Notes: a model not told the origin generated them from the sequence alone. A DNA stretch of 34,138 nucleotides from Bacillota bacterium (GCA_023389255.1 JAEWER010000021.1:1-34138); one strand, 5' to 3'. Shown: positions 12,864 through 21,958, numbered from the stretch's first letter. A program made the numbers and translations.

Positions 12864-14198
12864 TTATGATACGTTGCTTACGTTAATCCAAGTGCCGTTA
12901 ATGTAATACTGTAACGGCGCTGACCAGTATGTGCCACCACGCAACTCTTTCTTGTTACCGAAGCGCCAGCCAGTCATTACGTGCCCAGGGTAGAACGTTG
13001 ACTCGGATACACCAGCAGCAATACGAGCACCAAGTCTAATACCCCGAACGTTACCGGCTGAAGTATCGATAGGCTGAGGGTTGTTAGGTGAATATACTCT
13101 AACACCATTCTCGCATAAAATAAAGCTATTTGTGGTAGTTACTCGGCTATTAAGACCATCCACCTGCAAAGCTACTGTACGGCGGTCGGCAATACCGCCA
13201 GGGCGACATACCGCCATGTTAATCTGGGTAGCGCCACCAGCAACAAGGATGTGCTGGATGTGAGACATAGGCACAGACCCCCAGCGAGCCGCAGTGACAA
13301 CATTACTGTTAGCCGCGACAGAAACTGAAGTCAGCAACTCCTGAACAGCAGTACCACCTGCGATGTTACCAGAATACTCAACAGTACCTACACCGGCGGA
13401 GTTAGCAGCACGTAGCAAGTCGGAGGTAGTACGCGCAATATGCAGCCAGCCGACAGTACCTAAGTTACCACGGATTGAGTCAGAACCATCCATAGGGATG
13501 AAGTCCTGGTTAATGCCCAGTTCAGATGCCGTAGGTTTATTATCTGGCCCGTAAGAGTATGACCATCCGCCCCAGGTATTATTAACCTTCTCGCGCATGG
13601 CTATTACGCGCTTACCTTTGGTGCGTCCCCACTGTGAAGCGTTTTTTGCATCCCAGTTGATATGCAGAATCTCAGTCTCAACGCCGTTAGTAGGTCCGCC
13701 AGTACCTGATGCTGGAAGCTGGTAGATACCGTCGTTTACAATGCTGTTAGCATTAGTAACTATCTCAGCGTTGCCACCTAAACCAAATGCACCGACCTGG
13801 ATTACGTTACCAGAGGCCTTACCAACCTGTCGTGCTGCAGCAGTTGCTGCAGTCAGGTCGAGTACAGGGCGCCACTGCGTAGGGTTAGCAGACGGTGGCA
13901 TATTAATGTTCTGCACCAGACAACGGTACAGCATATTGTCGGCGTTAACCTTAACCAGTGCACCAACCGGGTAGGTCTCAGTTTCTACCCATACATCAAC
14001 ACCCTGCTGAAGGATGTAGTGGATACCTTTGTCAGTACGGTTACCAATAAAGTTAAACCACTCCATCGGAGGAATACCTTCCGAGTAGCCAAGGGTTGCA
14101 CCCCAGCCACGAGCAAGGTCACCGAACGGCAGCAGTTCACCAGTACCCGCGGAGCTGGCGAAGATGTCGTTATCGGGTCTTGTTTGTACATCAGCCAT
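12864..14198 (-). CDS. tail fibre / receptor-binding protein
   Basis: A 444-aa fibre. The N-terminal FGDLARGWGATLGYSEGIPP and MEWFNFIGNRTDKGI (about residues 25-60) is a common virion-attachment module of myovirus fibres; next comes a short YPVGALVKV ... LYRCLVQN ... NPTQWRPV module seen in fibre and carbohydrate-binding proteins. The middle and end are beta-rich with SIRGNLGTVG and ELRGGTYWSAPLQYYINGTW, typical of fibre tips that bind the cell surface. Two fibre-assembly genes follow. Start: the ATG at 14198 has AGGTG at 7 nt; the ATG two codons earlier (14204) has that site only 1 nt away. Host specificity cannot be read from sequence. Confidence 0.85.
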   Translation of the reverse strand: MADVQTRPDNDIFASSAGTGELLPFGDLARGWGATLGYSEGIPPMEWFNFIGNRTDKGIHYILQQGVDVWVETETYPVGALVKVNADNMLYRCLVQNINMPPSANPTQWRPVLDLTAATAAARQVGKASGNVIQVGAFGLGGNAEIVTNANSIVNDGIYQLPASGTGGPTNGVETEILHINWDAKNASQWGRTKGKRVIAMREKVNNTWGGWSYSYGPDNKPTASELGINQDFIPMDGSDSIRGNLGTVGWLHIARTTSDLLRAANSAGVGTVEYSGNIAGGTAVQELLTSVSVAANSNVVTAARWGSVPMSHIQHILVAGGATQINMAVCRPGGIADRRTVALQVDGLNSRVTTTNSFILCENGVRVYSPNNPQPIDTSAGNVRGIRLGARIAAGVSESTFYPGHVMTGWRFGNKKELRGGTYWSAPLQYYINGTWINVSNVS

Positions 14199-14844
14199 AT
14201 ACATTCACCTGTGCTGGTAAGTTTACAGTAGCGTAACGGTACAGACTATCCGTGACGTCAACGCTCGTGTTAAGTTCAATCTTCACCCCTGTGGGGCGCG
14301 GAAGTATATCGTAGTTCTGAATCAGCACTTGCTTAAGCGGTGTCAGAGTACTATATATCTCCAGAGTCATTGTCATATCTTCGTTGTCAGTTATAACGAA
14401 GTTATTCATTCCGAAGAATTCAATCAGGAAGTCAATTAGATACGGCATAGTACCGTCTTGCATGTTCTTCCAGATTTTCATCTTGATGTAAGTACGCAGG
14501 TCAATGTCGTCAAGAATTACCGGGTCCCATACTGATGCGCCGTAGCGATAGAACGGGCCACCTTTATTACCAGACGAACCACCGAAACCAAGCACGTCTG
14601 GTACTTTGTTGGTAAAGCCGAAGAACTTACGGTCTACGCCTTTCTTGAGAACACGAGATGCGCCGACGCGGGCTGCAACATTATCAAGACCTTTACCAAA
14701 AGCTTTATCGATATTAAGGCTATCAACAACTTGTTGGGCGCCGTCCCAGATACCTTGAATTGCATCATCGAAGCCCTTAATAGTTGCAACAGCTTTTGGT
14801 TTATCAGCGTACTGTTGAATAAGTAGTTTATGATATTCAGCCAT
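14191..14844 (-). CDS. DUF2612 baseplate protein
   Basis: A 217-aa tail protein of the DUF2612 family, normally encoded between baseplate J and the tail fibre and thought to link fibre to baseplate. Visible features are the helical N-terminus (AEYHKLLIQQYADKPKAVAT), a Gly-rich stretch GFGGSSGNKGGPFYRYG, then WDPVILDDIDLRTYIKMKIW and the ending VLIQNYDILPRPTGVKIEL, which is typical of gpI/DUF2612 proteins. Overlaps both neighbours by 8 bp. The start may be 14850 or 14844; the second gives the better spacing to GGTGA. Confidence 0.8.
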   Translation of the reverse strand: MAEYHKLLIQQYADKPKAVATIKGFDDAIQGIWDGAQQVVDSLNIDKAFGKGLDNVAARVGASRVLKKGVDRKFFGFTNKVPDVLGFGGSSGNKGGPFYRYGASVWDPVILDDIDLRTYIKMKIWKNMQDGTMPYLIDFLIEFFGMNNFVITDNEDMTMTLEIYSTLTPLKQVLIQNYDILPRPTGVKIELNTSVDVTDSLYRYATVNLPAQVNVYG

Positions 14845-16009
14845 CAGCATTCACCACTGCAATAGTGATACGGTCTGCAGCGAATATTGCACGCTCAAGA
14901 GCAGTGATACGCAGAATCGTATCTGTCGACGGATTAGCTGATTTACCCACAAAGAAAGTCTTGATGTAGAAGTTAGGGCTTACGCCATTCGCTTCTTGAA
15001 TCAGCTGGCCCAGTTCGTAGGTTGATACCTCTTCACCGATATTGTATACCTTGGAAAGAATAGCATTCTTAATAAGTTCCTCGGAAACGTCGGTAAACAG
15101 TTCCTTACGGGCTACAACTAGTGAAGCATATGCCTCAACATAAGTAGGCTGACTCCATTTCATTGTGCGCTGTGTACCTGACTTATCCGTAATCTGATAA
15201 GACACAGTGCCAATCTGCTTACAGCCATTAGTTTTACGACGGAAGATACAGTCAGCAATAGCAGCAGGCGAACCACCATCCACAACAATCTGCATGCTGT
15301 GAGGAGGTAGGCCAGTTAACGGGTCCCGAGTATCTTCTTCGTTCTCGTAACCGTTACACGCGATAACATCAGTCATCTGACGAATCTCAGCAACAATACC
15401 GTCTAAGCTGTTTGTGCCAGGTTTGCCGTAAGAGTTATACGCACGGTCTATAGCCTCAGAGTCGAGCTCAGTGGACGCACCGCCAGACGACACTTGCATG
15501 TTGGTAACTTTACGCACACCAGAAACGATGGTCTGCGGTTTAAGCTCATCGTTTGCAAGTACGACAAAGCGGCCAGTCTTAACAGAACTGAAGCTTGTTT
15601 CGACTACACCGTTATCATCCAGCGCAACGGTGGAGTTAAGCTGGTACACGTTATTCGAGCTGTCAGTTACATAGTAAGGAGTACGTATAATAGTGTTACG
15701 GTCACCTTCAATCTTAACCCTGGTCAATAGCGTTGACATCTCGCCTTTACGCTGAAGCGCTACGTAGGCAAGGAACTGGTCTACGTATACACCAGATGCC
15801 TGGTTAGGGTCAAGCATAGAAAACAGAATTGCAACTTGCTCGTCCTGGTCTGCAAACATCTGCGCCAGAATACCAACCATTTGTCCGTCAGCAGACTTAG
15901 CTGACAAATCAATATCCGCGCCATACACACGACGGAAGAGCGTTTCAAATCTGCTGATCCAGTCGTCGAGCTTGACGGGAACATAGCCTGTGCTAGTTAC
16001 AGAGCCCAT
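14837..16009 (-). CDS. baseplate J-like protein (baseplate wedge)
   Basis: A 390-aa baseplate wedge protein of the J/gp6/Mu gp47 type. The N-terminal region (FRRVYGADIDLSAKSADGQM, QMFADQDEQVAILFSMLDPNQASGVYVDQFLAY) is the conserved beginning of this family, and GSPAAIADCIFRRKTNGCKQIG falls in the central conserved part. It joins the gp25-like protein below to the DUF2612 and fibre proteins. ATG 16009 has GGAG seven bases upstream; its start overlaps the gp25-like stop (TGATG). Confidence 0.88.
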   Translation of the reverse strand: MGSVTSTGYVPVKLDDWISRFETLFRRVYGADIDLSAKSADGQMVGILAQMFADQDEQVAILFSMLDPNQASGVYVDQFLAYVALQRKGEMSTLLTRVKIEGDRNTIIRTPYYVTDSSNNVYQLNSTVALDDNGVVETSFSSVKTGRFVVLANDELKPQTIVSGVRKVTNMQVSSGGASTELDSEAIDRAYNSYGKPGTNSLDGIVAEIRQMTDVIACNGYENEEDTRDPLTGLPPHSMQIVVDGGSPAAIADCIFRRKTNGCKQIGTVSYQITDKSGTQRTMKWSQPTYVEAYASLVVARKELFTDVSEELIKNAILSKVYNIGEEVSTYELGQLIQEANGVSPNFYIKTFFVGKSANPSTDTILRITALERAIFAADRITIAVVNADG

Positions 16010-16380
16010 CAGTTTTCTCCGGTTAAATTAATACTTCTGTTAATAGAGGTTGTGTTGTGATAAATATCATTAACCTCAACCGAATAAACAGCGTGACGTG
16101 AGTCAGGGTCGAAGCTTAGGGTAAAGCTCTCGATAGAACTAACTCCATACTCCGCAAGTATTGCTGTCTTGATTGCAGCTTCCAGGTCAGCCCATCGAAC
16201 AGGCTTCTCCATTAGTCCGAACCAGTCAATGCCATAGTCCAGGTCATGTACCCAGTCCATAGTATAACAGCGGAGTATCTGCACGATGCGTTGTTCAATG
16301 GACTCAGACGTATCGGCGTAGTCAAGTCGGCCACGCCCAAAATTCCAGTCCCAGTTTGAATCGAGTCGTCTAGTTCGCAT
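16009..16380 (-). CDS. gp25-like baseplate wedge protein
   Basis: A 123-aa protein with the GPW/gp25 layout: ESIEQRIVQILRCYTMDWVHDLDYGIDW early, then ADLEAAIKTAILAEYGVSSI and a final beta-hairpin. In contractile tails gp25 anchors the first sheath ring to the baseplate wedge. Position between spike and baseplate J is the conserved one. Start at ATG 16380 behind AGGT. The sequence is too diverged for certainty on sub-family. Confidence 0.72.
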   Translation of the reverse strand: MRTRRLDSNWDWNFGRGRLDYADTSESIEQRIVQILRCYTMDWVHDLDYGIDWFGLMEKPVRWADLEAAIKTAILAEYGVSSIESFTLSFDPDSRHAVYSVEVNDIYHNTTSINRSINLTGEN

Positions 16381-16390
16381 TGTGGGTTAC

Positions 16391-17038
16391 CTAGTTTTGC
16401 GGGCCATTAGTAATACCGCCACCGTCACCATTTTCTTGGTGTCTGTGCTTGGACATCTTAACGCCGCCAATGTTAACTTCTTTAAACTTAGCTTCTGTGT
16501 TTGGTGCATTAAGTGTTGGTGTATCAAGCAAGTCCACTGCTGTAGCCTTTATCGATACCTTGCCAGCATTATTAATATTGATATAGTGACTTCCGTCAAT
16601 CTTACGGATAGTTACACCTTCCATCCAGTTTGTTATCTTCAGAGGCTTAGGTCTGAAACCCACAAGACAGAAGCAGTCGGACAGGTCGTTCTGTCGGAAG
16701 TCACCTGGTATAGCGTTTTCAGCCAGCTCATACCATACGTCAATACATCTGTCGGCAACAAGAAGTAAGCACGGGTCACCTTTCTTTGGTTCAAGCGTTA
16801 TAATAAAATCCCCACCACCTAGCTGGAATAAAGGAACATCAGCTGCTGGTGGTAGTGGTCTCATTGAACCATCTTCGTTTTCGGCACTAACCATAGGTTC
16901 AACAACAACAGTCTGTAGGTCGCGGTTAAACGATACTACACGGCCAGGTAAACAGTGGCGCTTACCAATCATTGCAGCAAACAGTGCGGCCTCAATGGCC
17001 TCGTCAAGTGTTGCTGTGTTATAGTCAATAGCTGACAT
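16391..17038 (-). CDS. baseplate central spike (gp138/gpV-like)
   Basis: A 215-aa membrane-piercing spike. The N-terminal segment PGRVVSFNRDLQTVVVEPMV is an OB-fold start of the Gp138_N type; a beta-helical portion follows (YININNAGKVSIKATAVDLL, LNAPNTEAKFKEVNIGG). The end MSKHRHQENGDGG has the His-x-His pair that binds iron at the tip of P2-type and phi92 spikes. GGAGG precedes ATG 17038, which overlaps the hub stop (TGATG). Function is puncture of the outer membrane on sheath contraction. Confidence 0.82.
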   Translation of the reverse strand: MSAIDYNTATLDEAIEAALFAAMIGKRHCLPGRVVSFNRDLQTVVVEPMVSAENEDGSMRPLPPAADVPLFQLGGGDFIITLEPKKGDPCLLLVADRCIDVWYELAENAIPGDFRQNDLSDCFCLVGFRPKPLKITNWMEGVTIRKIDGSHYININNAGKVSIKATAVDLLDTPTLNAPNTEAKFKEVNIGGVKMSKHRHQENGDGGGITNGPQN

Positions 17039-17997
17039 CAGCTACCTCCACCTACTGTATGATCAACACCGGGTTCAGTAACATAGTCGTACTCAATCTT
17101 CGACAGCTTGCGTGGCTTCTTGAGTCGACGAACTTTCTTCGCAAACTGTCCACCGAGAACCGTCAAGTCAGCACGCCACGGTCCTTTCGGTTTATTGTCA
17201 CCCCGAAATCTTATAGTGTCGATTTTATACTGTCCGTTGTACTGTGTAAACATAGAATTTACTTGTACGAGACCACCAATGGCCAGAGTAGGATTCAGGT
17301 TGCAAGTAACCTCAAGACCTTTGTCTGTGCCGCGAGGAGCACCAATCATACCAGACGATTCTGACAGCACAACAACGTCGTAGTCAGTAACAGAGTCATT
17401 AGGAATGATATTGAGTTTATTGTCTTGTATAGACCAGGTAGCCTTGTTGGCAGCAGCAACCTGGTCGAGTACGCTGTGCGTTTGTCCGAACAGAGTACGT
17501 GCTCTCAGGAAAGCTGGCTTGTTGCTGTCAAGGCAGACGTACCCTTCTTCAACGTTTGGCATACTAGCCAGACAAACGTCAACAACACTGTCATACGTAG
17601 AACCGGCAGCCAGTGTCGTATTAACAAAGCCATCGTTGTAAGATTTACGGGCATCGCCACATTCGAGAACAGTCTGGATATCAAGGCCGTTTCGTTGGTC
17701 GTTAGCTCGAGTAATATCGCCTTCGAATATCAAGCGATAAACTATGTTGTCAAGACCGTAACCCACAGAGAGACGGACGTAATCCCAGGTGCCTGACGCC
17801 AACTTATAACGGTTGGATTCAGTCAAGTTGAACACTGTGATTGTCGCTTTATTTGGATGCTTCGTGTTACCCTTTTGAATGTCAAAGGTAACACGAAGAT
17901 TTGAGATGATTATGCCTTCATCTTTACCGTTGCTGACCTCAAGCTTTAACGCGCGGCCAAACTGACGGGTAGGCTGTTTTGTCAACGATGTAGACAC
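17038..17997 (-). CDS. baseplate hub protein (gp27/gpD-like)
   Basis: A 319-aa hub that joins the tail tube to the spike. The beta-rich start (RALKLEVSNGKDEGIIISNL, RVTFDIQKGNTKHPNKATIT, VFNLTESNRYKL) is the form of baseplate hub proteins in DUF3383-type myoviruses. The end is basic (VRRLKKPRKLSK). GTG 17997 is chosen because GGGAGG (18011-18006) lies 8 nt upstream; an ATG at 18018 has no Shine-Dalgarno. Even so the gene overlaps the plug gene by 59 bp, unusually long for this operon. Confidence 0.75.
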   Translation of the reverse strand: MSTSLTKQPTRQFGRALKLEVSNGKDEGIIISNLRVTFDIQKGNTKHPNKATITVFNLTESNRYKLASGTWDYVRLSVGYGLDNIVYRLIFEGDITRANDQRNGLDIQTVLECGDARKSYNDGFVNTTLAAGSTYDSVVDVCLASMPNVEEGYVCLDSNKPAFLRARTLFGQTHSVLDQVAAANKATWSIQDNKLNIIPNDSVTDYDVVVLSESSGMIGAPRGTDKGLEVTCNLNPTLAIGGLVQVNSMFTQYNGQYKIDTIRFRGDNKPKGPWRADLTVLGGQFAKKVRRLKKPRKLSKIEYDYVTEPGVDHTVGGGS

Positions 17998-18331
17998 TGC
18001 AACGTCCTCCCATGTCATCTGTAGTCATAGGACCGATGCGGCTGGAGGATTTGTCACTTACCAGCAACGCTATACGCGTGTCCCAGTTACCAAAAGCAAT
18101 ACGCCCATATTGTAAAGCATAACTGGAACAAAGTACAGTATTACTTGATACGTCAGTCACTGTAGCCTGCCAGAGCTGACCTACCGTGTTATAGTACAAC
18201 TCAATGTTATACGTATAACCAGCGATAGAAATTGATATTGATTGCTTACCTTCAGAGGTAGGTTCCAAGTCGTAAATACCAGAACCATCATTACCTATAA
18301 TGTCAAGGAAAGCAGTTGTGGTAAATATCAT
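17939..18331 (-). CDS. baseplate plug protein
   Basis: A 130-aa protein placed between the Dit-like and hub genes, where phages of this type encode a small baseplate plug (Pam3 gp18-like). Its beta-rich layout (YTYNIELYYNTVGQLWQATV, LCSSYALQYGRI, RIGPMTTDDMGGRCSVYIVD) fits that family. The last 13 or so residues (TAYPSVWPRVKA) extend beyond the likely domain and are coded in the overlap with the hub gene. ATG 18331 overlaps the Dit-like stop codon. Confidence 0.65.
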   Translation of the reverse strand: MIFTTTAFLDIIGNDGSGIYDLEPTSEGKQSISISIAGYTYNIELYYNTVGQLWQATVTDVSSNTVLCSSYALQYGRIAFGNWDTRIALLVSDKSSSRIGPMTTDDMGGRCSVYIVDKTAYPSVWPRVKA

Positions 18332-19227
18332 CAGAATATACCCCGTAAGTTAAAGCCAAACATGTCACCGAGTGTTACACCAAAACCGCGGTTATCGTTT
18401 ACACGTTTCTCGCTAATCGGTGTAGTTGTGTTTATGTCCTTCTTACTGGTGGCATCACCCTGGCCTTGTGCACGTCCGCTTTTCTTAGTACCGTTATTAG
18501 CAGGGCGACCTGTCGACTTAGCGGCTACAGCGTTTGTAACTACAATCGGTACTTCAATGACTTCACGGAACGTAAGGGTAAACGTAGCTGAACCATCTTT
18601 CTCCTGCACAACACGAACAGACTTCAAAAGCATATTCGTATACTTGAAGATACCAGTATCAACGTCACAGTAAATAACGTTTTTCTGTAAATCCAGCAGT
18701 GTACGGTATACCTGTTCAATCCTCATGTTGTCCGAAGACTTAAGCTGTTCAGCTATACTAAAGTCAGGAAGCCATGGAACTAAAGAGCGTGAAATGGTGG
18801 CGTCTAAACCGCCCCAGTCTATGAATGAGACTAGCTTGTTAACAGCAAAGTCCCTTGTTCCTTCGAGGACAGTAGACACTACTTGTGGAAGCTGAATATC
18901 ATCCAAGAAATCCATAGACCGTAAGCCGGTTACGTCACTAACTGTTGACTCTTGAATCGACTCGTCAATATAGCCAACTACCACACCCGTGACTGTAATA
19001 ACTTTCGGTTGTACAGCAGCATGGTCCGAAGCCTTAGCCCCGGACTCGAGTTCGTTGTCAGCAATGTCAAGGTCAGACTGATGCTCTTCATTAGTGACAG
19101 CATCCATCTTAATGCCTCCGCAGTTGCGGAAGCGTAAGGTGGTTGTACCGTCGCCCATGAGTCTGTCACGGGCATCTTGGTACAAGTCGTTGGCAGCATC
19201 AGTAATTCCAGCAAAGATGTCACTCAT
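18331..19227 (-). CDS. Dit-like / tail tube initiator protein
   Basis: A 298-aa protein following the tape measure. The region TTTLRFRNCGGIKMDAVTNE and HAAVQPKVITVTGVVVGYID (about 28-90) matches the Dit-like domain found after the tape measure in many myoviruses, and SATFTLTFREVIEVPIVV is its closing strand pair. A low-complexity, basic linker (about 240-270, TKKSGRAQGQGDATSKKD) precedes a short C-terminal end GFGVTLGDMFGFNLRGIF. It likely starts tube assembly on the hub. Start ATG 19227 overlaps the tape-measure stop (ATGA). Confidence 0.75.
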   Translation of the reverse strand: MSDIFAGITDAANDLYQDARDRLMGDGTTTLRFRNCGGIKMDAVTNEEHQSDLDIADNELESGAKASDHAAVQPKVITVTGVVVGYIDESIQESTVSDVTGLRSMDFLDDIQLPQVVSTVLEGTRDFAVNKLVSFIDWGGLDATISRSLVPWLPDFSIAEQLKSSDNMRIEQVYRTLLDLQKNVIYCDVDTGIFKYTNMLLKSVRVVQEKDGSATFTLTFREVIEVPIVVTNAVAAKSTGRPANNGTKKSGRAQGQGDATSKKDINTTTPISEKRVNDNRGFGVTLGDMFGFNLRGIF

Positions 19228-20906
19228 TGTGTTACCGCCGTTTTGTTGTTAGCCCTTACAGTAGCATTCTCTTTCTGCGCCTGTTTGACCTGGTCATTGA
19301 CCTCACGACCCACTTCTTGTGGGTTCTGTACACCGGTAATAGTAGCATCAACTTTAACACTATTATCCTGATGAATAACAGTTGCGTTCTGTTGTTGGTT
19401 TTGCTTAGCAGTGTTTATAGCTGACTGCATAGCCTGACCACCAGCTGTCATCTCCCCTGTGATAGGGTTGAAGTTACGCATTGACCAGTTGAGTGCTCTA
19501 CTCCAGAAGCTTCCGCCCCGTTCAGTTGTAGGTGATACAGCATTAGCAGTAGCTTCAGCACCTGCCACAAGTTTGTTGCTAGCAAAGCCCAGGGTAGAAT
19601 CGAGCTTACCAAACAACGCCATCAGGAACTTACCGCCAGGCAGCTGGTAAAGCGCTTCAGACAACCACAGCTTTATTTGCTCTATGCCTTGCTTAACTTC
19701 AACAAGGAAACCTTGCCACCAGTTACCGAGTTTGTTCCATAAGCGACCGTCAAATATTGACAGAATAAAGTCTGCAATAACTACGATATACTGCTTGACA
19801 ATTCCCCATGCGGCTACAACATCTTTTGACCACTTAACAACTGTCTCACGTCCTGCCAGAGCGTCGTCGAGGTCAGTGAGTACAGCAACAACTGTACCTA
19901 TAGCCAGTGCATACCACGTGAGCGGATTCATAAGCATTTTGGTAGCTAAACCCACAAAGGCGTTGCCTACCTTAGCCAGCCAGGGAATAAGTGCAGCCAG
20001 CACGGGAATAAGTGACAGCAGTGCGTATGAGGTTATCGCAACCATTAACGGGAAGTTATCCCCGATAACGTAGATAAGTCGTTTTACGTTTTCAATTGTA
20101 TTGAATACAACTTCGTCGAACTTTTTAAACGCCGCAGTAAGTGTGGTATCGTTAAGCACTGCTGTGAGTGACTTAACCATACTTATCGCGCCTTTAGTTA
20201 CCTCATCCCATACTCTGGTCTGGGCAATCTTAGAACGAGCAGCATACCAAATTGTGCTCAGGTTAGTTAACTGCGCTTTGAGTGTCTGTGACACTTCGTG
20301 GGCAATTGGTTTTAAACGTTCGGCTTCTTGTTTGAGCGCGCTAGTCAGTATGTCGGCAGTGATTTGCTTCTGCCGCATCATATCCTGAAGCTCGCCAAGC
20401 TTCTTACCAGTGTAGCGGGACAGTGCGCCCCAGATGTCAACACCGGCGTTAATGAACTGGTTCTTTTCCTGACCCTGCAATGAACCCATTGCAGACGCCT
20501 GGCCATACGCAACAATGGTACGTGCCAAATCACCGCCTGTTGCAGCAGTGATTGTTTTGAGCATTTGTAGCGAACCGTTTAACGGGTCAACGCCATACGA
20601 TTTAAGTTTAGTAAAGCCGTCTAGTGCCTCCTGGAATGGTGTACCCATTTGCAGAGACATATCCATCAGCGTTTTCCACGTCGATTCGACGTCGTAGCCG
20701 AAGCCTTTAATCTTGGCAGCGAGTACGTCGGCCTCTAACGCAGGCGCAAACATCCTGCCGAGCGCGCTAGCAGCACGCTCAGCAAGATTGATTACATCGC
20801 CGAGGGTAATCACAAAACGGCGGGACAGCTGGTCGAAGAGGTCAAAGCCAGAACTGTCGGCTTTACTCTCAAGCGTTACCAGAAAGCTATCGATTATGGT
20901 CGCCAT
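19224..20906 (-). CDS. tape measure protein
   Basis: A 560-aa protein that sets tail length. The N-terminal part (ALGRMFAPALEADVLAAKIK, MGTPFQEALDGFTKLKSYGV, GGDLARTIVAYGQASAMGSL) is the conserved tape-measure domain; hydrophobic segments follow (about 280-345, SYALLSLIPVLAALIPWLAK and LTWYALAIGTVVAVL) as in tape measures that insert in the host membrane. The Gln/Asn-rich end (AKQNQQQNATVIHQDN) is typical too. At about 1.5 A per residue it predicts a short-to-medium tail of some 80 nm. GAGGAA lies before ATG 20906. The frameshifted chaperone gene overlaps its first codons. Confidence 0.88.
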   Translation of the reverse strand: MATIIDSFLVTLESKADSSGFDLFDQLSRRFVITLGDVINLAERAASALGRMFAPALEADVLAAKIKGFGYDVESTWKTLMDMSLQMGTPFQEALDGFTKLKSYGVDPLNGSLQMLKTITAATGGDLARTIVAYGQASAMGSLQGQEKNQFINAGVDIWGALSRYTGKKLGELQDMMRQKQITADILTSALKQEAERLKPIAHEVSQTLKAQLTNLSTIWYAARSKIAQTRVWDEVTKGAISMVKSLTAVLNDTTLTAAFKKFDEVVFNTIENVKRLIYVIGDNFPLMVAITSYALLSLIPVLAALIPWLAKVGNAFVGLATKMLMNPLTWYALAIGTVVAVLTDLDDALAGRETVVKWSKDVVAAWGIVKQYIVVIADFILSIFDGRLWNKLGNWWQGFLVEVKQGIEQIKLWLSEALYQLPGGKFLMALFGKLDSTLGFASNKLVAGAEATANAVSPTTERGGSFWSRALNWSMRNFNPITGEMTAGGQAMQSAINTAKQNQQQNATVIHQDNSVKVDATITGVQNPQEVGREVNDQVKQAQKENATVRANNKTAVTQ

Positions 20907-21497
20907 GGATTTCCTCTAACTCGGCATAGTCCAGAATAGCAATATGCAGGTCGCACAAATCACACAAGCTGTAAGACGACTTTAATTCTGCAAGGGTCAC
21001 ATGACCCTTGAGAATAGGAAGCCAAATGAACCAGTCAGTTTCTTGCGTCCCTGACTGTTGCTTGCGTTTTATTTCGTCAAGGGCGTGGCTAGACCCGCTA
21101 GACCTGACAGGCCATTCCCTTTGAAAAAATCCGCGAACTGATATACCAATCCCTCCTTGAGCACACCGAAGATATGGCTACGATGTGCGTTGAAGTGTTG
21201 GTCTTTACAGTCAGACAGCTTACGCGGTTTGCCATCAACTACAACAACAGTATTGCGGAAGATTAGTTCCTCAATAGCTGTCATCTCGTCAGAACCTGCG
21301 TTCTCCAGAACAGCGTCCAACAGGACCAGCATTGCTTTCTTACCGTCCACTTTGCCGTCTTTACCCACAATGTCAGCGTTGCCAATGCCTTTGAACAGCT
21401 TACCTGCTTTTTTCAGGACTGTCCAGGCTTGCAGCGCGTTTGCGAGTGTCATGTTGTACGTTACGTCGTCGATGTCAAATGATTTGGGCTCAGTCAT
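20887..21497 (-). CDS. tail assembly chaperone, -1 frameshift fusion (gpGT type)
   Basis: Slippage on T TTT TTC (21129-21123) after Phe125 moves the ribosome into the -1 frame, which stays open for 78 more codons until TAG at 20889-20887, giving a 203-aa product. The extension (QREWPVRSSGSSHALDEIKR, then DWFIWLPILKGHVTLAELKS) has no start codon of its own and resembles the T part of other GT proteins. It runs 7 codons past the tape-measure start. In lambda, P2 and most long-tailed phages this fusion binds the tape measure and recruits tube subunits. Confidence 0.75.
21069..21497 (-). CDS. tail assembly chaperone, unshifted form (gpG type)
   Basis: A 142-aa helical protein between tube and tape measure, where tail assembly chaperones are always encoded. 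Residues such as NALQAWTVLKKAGKLFKGIG and AIEELIFRNTVVVVDGKPRK fit the family in DUF3383-type myoviruses. GAGGAAAG precedes ATG 21497. Zero-frame reading ends at TAA (21071-21069), about 50 nt after the slippery heptamer used to make the longer product. It coats the tape measure during assembly and is absent from the mature virion. Confidence 0.8.
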   Translation of the reverse strand: MTEPKSFDIDDVTYNMTLANALQAWTVLKKAGKLFKGIGNADIVGKDGKVDGKKAMLVLLDAVLENAGSDEMTAIEELIFRNTVVVVDGKPRKLSDCKDQHFNAHRSHIFGVLKEGLVYQFADFFKGNGLSGLAGLATPLTK

Positions 21498-21515
21498 TTG
21501 TGCTTTCCTCTATTG

Positions 21516-21947
21516 TTACTGGTCAAAGCCTTCAGTCAACTGCATACCACCTTGGTGGAACACAATAGCGAAGGTAGTCGGGTTATGGCCATTACCGCGA
21601 GTCCACGGGGAACCATCGGTAAAGTAACCTTTTTTGCCCCATGCCAAATCCTGGTTTAGCAGGTCTTTGGCTTGCAGCACAAACGGGACAAATCCACGAA
21701 TGTTGTTACGCTGCAGGTTGTACTGGTCGTTAAGCCATTTGGCATCCGGACCATTTTGCTTAACCTTGATAGTTAGCTTAATGGCTTTGGACGGGTTCAT
21801 AATCTGAATGCCATTGCCATCTGCACCTGCAAGATAGGTGGAAGCTGGGTCCACCCATTGCACGTCAATGACATCGGCACCGTCTGCCCAGTCGGACAGC
21901 TGAACACCATTCAGGCTCAACACGCATTCAGAAGAATCGATGATCAT
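21516..21947 (-). CDS. tail tube protein (DUF3277-like)
   Basis: A 143-aa protein following the sheath; it makes the rigid inner tube. SSECVLSLNGVQLSDWADGA, IKLTIKVKQNGPDAKWLN and VPFVLQAKDLLNQDLAWGKK ... FAIVFHQGGMQL match the form of DUF3277-type tube proteins that accompany DUF3383 sheaths. AAGGAG is fused to the sheath stop codon (TAAGGAG) and lies 7 nt before ATG 21947, so tube and sheath are made in coupled amounts. Confidence 0.85.
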   Translation of the reverse strand: MIIDSSECVLSLNGVQLSDWADGADVIDVQWVDPASTYLAGADGNGIQIMNPSKAIKLTIKVKQNGPDAKWLNDQYNLQRNNIRGFVPFVLQAKDLLNQDLAWGKKGYFTDGSPWTRGNGHNPTTFAIVFHQGGMQLTEGFDQ

Positions 21948-21958
21948 TGATCTGCTCC

